Assembly (NCBI GenBank): GCA_002726865.1 | Contig: PBSW01000031.1 | Coordinates: forward strand, 1-64,000 | DNA from: Candidatus Bathyarchaeota archaeon | Lineage (GTDB): Archaea; Thermoproteota; Bathyarchaeia; TCS64 | Length of the DNA: 64,000 nt | Direction of reading: 5' to 3' | Shown here: positions 62,311 through 64,000 of the stretch, piece by piece | How positions within the stretch are numbered: the stretch's first letter is position 1 | How the letters are laid out: the number at the start of each line of letters is the position of its first letter | Notes under the pieces: generated by a model | What the model saw: only the letters and a program-made list of their open reading frames with translations | Databases searched by the model: none | Told to the model about the DNA's origin: nothing | Made by a program: the position numbers and the translations under genes

Positions 62311-62997
62311 CTATTCCCGCATCGCCTCGACCAACTCTAGGAGCTTCGCCTTGGGGTCAACAGCCTTTACGACTCCGCTAGCGACCAGAACCCCAGTAGC
62401 ACCGAGTCGCAAGGCGGCTGCGACATCATCTCCGCTCGTGATCCCCGCTCCACATAGGATATTGACGTTAGGGTTGACCGTTCTACATTCTTCAACAGAT
62501 CTTAAGACGATCTCGGGCCTTGCAGTTGAGACGGATATCCCGGATCCAATGAGCTCCGGAGGCTCTATCGCGATGACGTCGGGGGAGAATGGAGCGACAG
62601 AACGCCCCGTTTCAACCGAGCCCACGCAAACTACTTGGAATAGGCCGGCATGCCTTGCTCGTTTCACCGTAGCTTCGATTGTCTTCAGGGGGAGCTGTCT
62701 CTCCGAGTGGTTGATAATTGTCCCCACGCATCCGACCATCGCGAGAGCCTCGGGTAGGATGTGACCGGTAAAGCGGCCGTATCCCGCGAGGTCCATGTGT
62801 TGGGCGAAAATGGGGATTTTGACAGCATTAATAACAGCGGTAAGGTCAACTATCTGAGGTGCGACGGCTATGCATACTCCAGTCTCTTGAGATACTAGCT
62901 TAGCAATGGTTGCAAGGGCTACTGCCTTGGGTCCGAGGCTCTCCTCATAAGTCTTGAGATTGACCAAAATGAATGGGTATTTTATCATGGAGGTCAT
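62311..62997 (-). CDS. tpiA: Triosephosphate isomerase (archaeal type)
   Basis: A 228-residue archaeal-length TIM. KYPFILVNLKTYEE at the start, IINHSERQLPL (His, Glu region) and VIAIEPPELIGSG (catalytic Glu; the family has YEPPELIG) mark the active site, and NILCGAGITSGDDVAAAL is the phosphate loop. It interconverts DHAP and glyceraldehyde-3-phosphate. Convergent with glmM with a six-base gap. Confidence 0.95.
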   Translation of the reverse strand: MTSMIKYPFILVNLKTYEESLGPKAVALATIAKLVSQETGVCIAVAPQIVDLTAVINAVKIPIFAQHMDLAGYGRFTGHILPEALAMVGCVGTIINHSERQLPLKTIEATVKRARHAGLFQVVCVGSVETGRSVAPFSPDVIAIEPPELIGSGISVSTARPEIVLRSVEECRTVNPNVNILCGAGITSGDDVAAALRLGATGVLVASGVVKAVDPKAKLLELVEAMRE

Positions 62998-63125
62998 GAT
63001 TAAGAAGTATTGTGTTCTGGGATATATTAGATGCTGGGCTATATATGATCAATAATGAATATTACCACGCATGACTCGTTGGAGACCGAAAATGCTTAGG
63101 CGTATCACAGCTCTCTTGCCACTAT

Positions 63126-63647
63126 ATGGATGTACACGTCCTCCGACTCGGGCATAGACCCTCTAGGGATAAGCGGTTAAGCACCCACGTAATCCTAGCG
63201 GCTCGGGCTTTTGGTGCCTCAGGGGCAACCTATTCTGGGTTAAGTGACCCAGGCCTTGAAGAGTCAATCAGCAAGGTAACCTCAGAGTGGGGAGGGCCGT
63301 TCAATCTTGAGTTCTCCAAAAGCTGGCGAAGCGTGATCTCCAGATGGCGGGGGCAGGTCGTTCATCTCACAATGTATGGGCTTTCAATTCAAAAGGTAAT
63401 TCCCAAGATTAGAGGGGAGGGATCAGATCTTCTTATAGTTGTTGGTGGTGCAAAAGTGCCTAGGGAGGTATATAATATAGTAGATTGGAATGTTGGGGTG
63501 ACCTCTCAGCCTCACTCGGAGGTGAGCGCTCTAGCTGTGTTTCTCCACGAATTCTGGGAGGGGGGGGAAGTGGACCTTCAGTTCCCAGGGGCTAGGTTAA
63601 GGGTGGTCCCCCAAGCCCGAGGGAAGCTGGTTGAGGCAGGGGTTTAA
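63126..63647 (+). CDS. trm56: tRNA (cytidine(56)-2'-O)-methyltransferase
   Basis: A 173-residue archaeal SPOUT methyltransferase (aTrm56). HVLRLGHRPSRDKRLSTHVI opens it, the SPOUT knot has HLTMYGLSIQK and LLIVVGGAKVPREVY, and VGVTSQPHSEVSALAVFLHE completes it. It methylates the ribose of C56 in the tRNA T-loop. Start ATG 63126. The tfe gene follows 50 bases later, an order conserved in many archaea. Confidence 0.94.
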   Translation: MDVHVLRLGHRPSRDKRLSTHVILAARAFGASGATYSGLSDPGLEESISKVTSEWGGPFNLEFSKSWRSVISRWRGQVVHLTMYGLSIQKVIPKIRGEGSDLLIVVGGAKVPREVYNIVDWNVGVTSQPHSEVSALAVFLHEFWEGGEVDLQFPGARLRVVPQARGKLVEAGV

Positions 63648-63697
63648 GCTTTAAGTCCGGTGATGTGGCTAGGTACTAGAGGAATCCGGGAAGAAAT

Positions 63698-64000
63698 ATG
63701 AGCTTATTTAGTAACGTCAGCGATGGTACTGTAGACCAGATCGCATTTATCCTAGGGGGGGAGGAGGGAGTCTTGATTATTGATGTGATCAGGAATGTGG
63801 ACGAGATCACGGTGGAGGAGATCGCTGGGCAGACGGAAATTCAGATAAACGAGGTCAGGAAAATCCTTTACCAATTCTACAATCATAGTATGGTGGCATC
63901 TAGACGGTTCAGGGATAAAGAAACTGGCTGGTTTATCTTTCTGTGGAGGCTACAGCAAGAGTTAATTGAGGCTTTCATCACAGGATTAAAGACCAAAATC
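63698..64000 (+). CDS. tfe: Transcription initiation factor E alpha subunit, 5' part
   Basis: The first 101 codons of TFE, cut by the window edge. The N-terminal winged helix is evident: EITVEEIAGQTEIQINEVRK, then LYQFYNHSMVASRRFRDKET and GWFIFLWRL, matching archaeal TFE and eukaryotic TFIIE-alpha. TFE helps RNA polymerase open the promoter. The zinc-ribbon part lies beyond 64000. Start ATG 63698. Confidence 0.92.
   Translation, partial: MSLFSNVSDGTVDQIAFILGGEEGVLIIDVIRNVDEITVEEIAGQTEIQINEVRKILYQFYNHSMVASRRFRDKETGWFIFLWRLQQELIEAFITGLKTKI

Noticed and set aside
1..64000. CRISPR arrays, insertion sequences, prophage, rRNA
   Set aside because: No regularly spaced repeats, transposase, integrase, capsid or rRNA sequence was found by reading both strands.

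Overview
This window is chromosomal DNA from an archaeon. Archaeal markers include RadA, proteasome alpha, TFB, the start of TFE, topoisomerase VI (both subunits), RIO1 kinase, a Dim2/Pno1-type KH protein, TiaS, an archaeal CCA-adding enzyme, aTrm56, CofE (coenzyme F420) and soluble heterodisulfide reductase subunits. Moderate GC, frequent TTG/GTG starts, TACK-like information genes and an Hdr-rich anaerobic metabolism suggest a Thermoproteota lineage such as Bathyarchaeia. That placement is inference; no rRNA is present.

Layout. 1-1.8 kb: an ABC exporter unit with its PadR regulator. 2.3-9.7 kb: cofE, an undecaprenyl-diphosphatase-like phosphatase, radA, psmA, two tandem DUF4438 genes and an S9A peptidase. 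9.8-17.9 kb: a surface protein interrupted by one in-frame stop, a nitroreductase, tiaS, an HTH-CBS regulator, a stand-alone Lrp ligand domain, the NAD(P)HX repair enzyme, tfb and two decayed genes. 18-26.8 kb: a redox block on the minus strand (hdrC-hdrB-hdrA-hdrA/mvhD, a bacterial-type glutamate dehydrogenase and an NfnAB/SudAB-like pair). 27-34.9 kb: RNA-related genes (COG1325, UPF0200, thpR, cca), a COG2112 kinase, tRNA-Pro(GGG), a decayed enolase-superfamily gene and a hexulose-phosphate isomerase. 35-43.3 kb: an S9C peptidase, DUF362, a LmbE deacetylase, an amidohydrolase, a BshC-like protein and a BshA-like glycosyltransferase. 43.4-54.5 kb: YbaK, a DapA-family lyase, a PurN-like protein, M55 peptidase, a coiled-coil protein of unknown function, PurM, a PfkB kinase, an IMPase and SfsA. 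54.7-64 kb: the overlapping rio1-dim2-top6B-top6A run, amino-sugar nucleotide genes ending in glmM, tpiA, trm56 and the 5' end of tfe.

Main point of interest: the window carries homologues of all three enzyme classes of bacillithiol synthesis (BshA-like glycosyltransferase, LmbE/BshB-like deacetylase, BshC-like cysteine ligase) within 5 kb, and genes likely to make the UDP-GlcNAc precursor lie 16 kb away. The BshC-like protein carries an extra four-cysteine zinc-ribbon-like insertion. This suggests that this archaeon makes bacillithiol or a related low-molecular-weight thiol.

Many gaps between genes hold recognisable wreckage of older genes, including two fragments of mandelate racemase/muconate lactonizing-type enzymes. 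No CRISPR array, insertion sequence, prophage or rRNA was seen.
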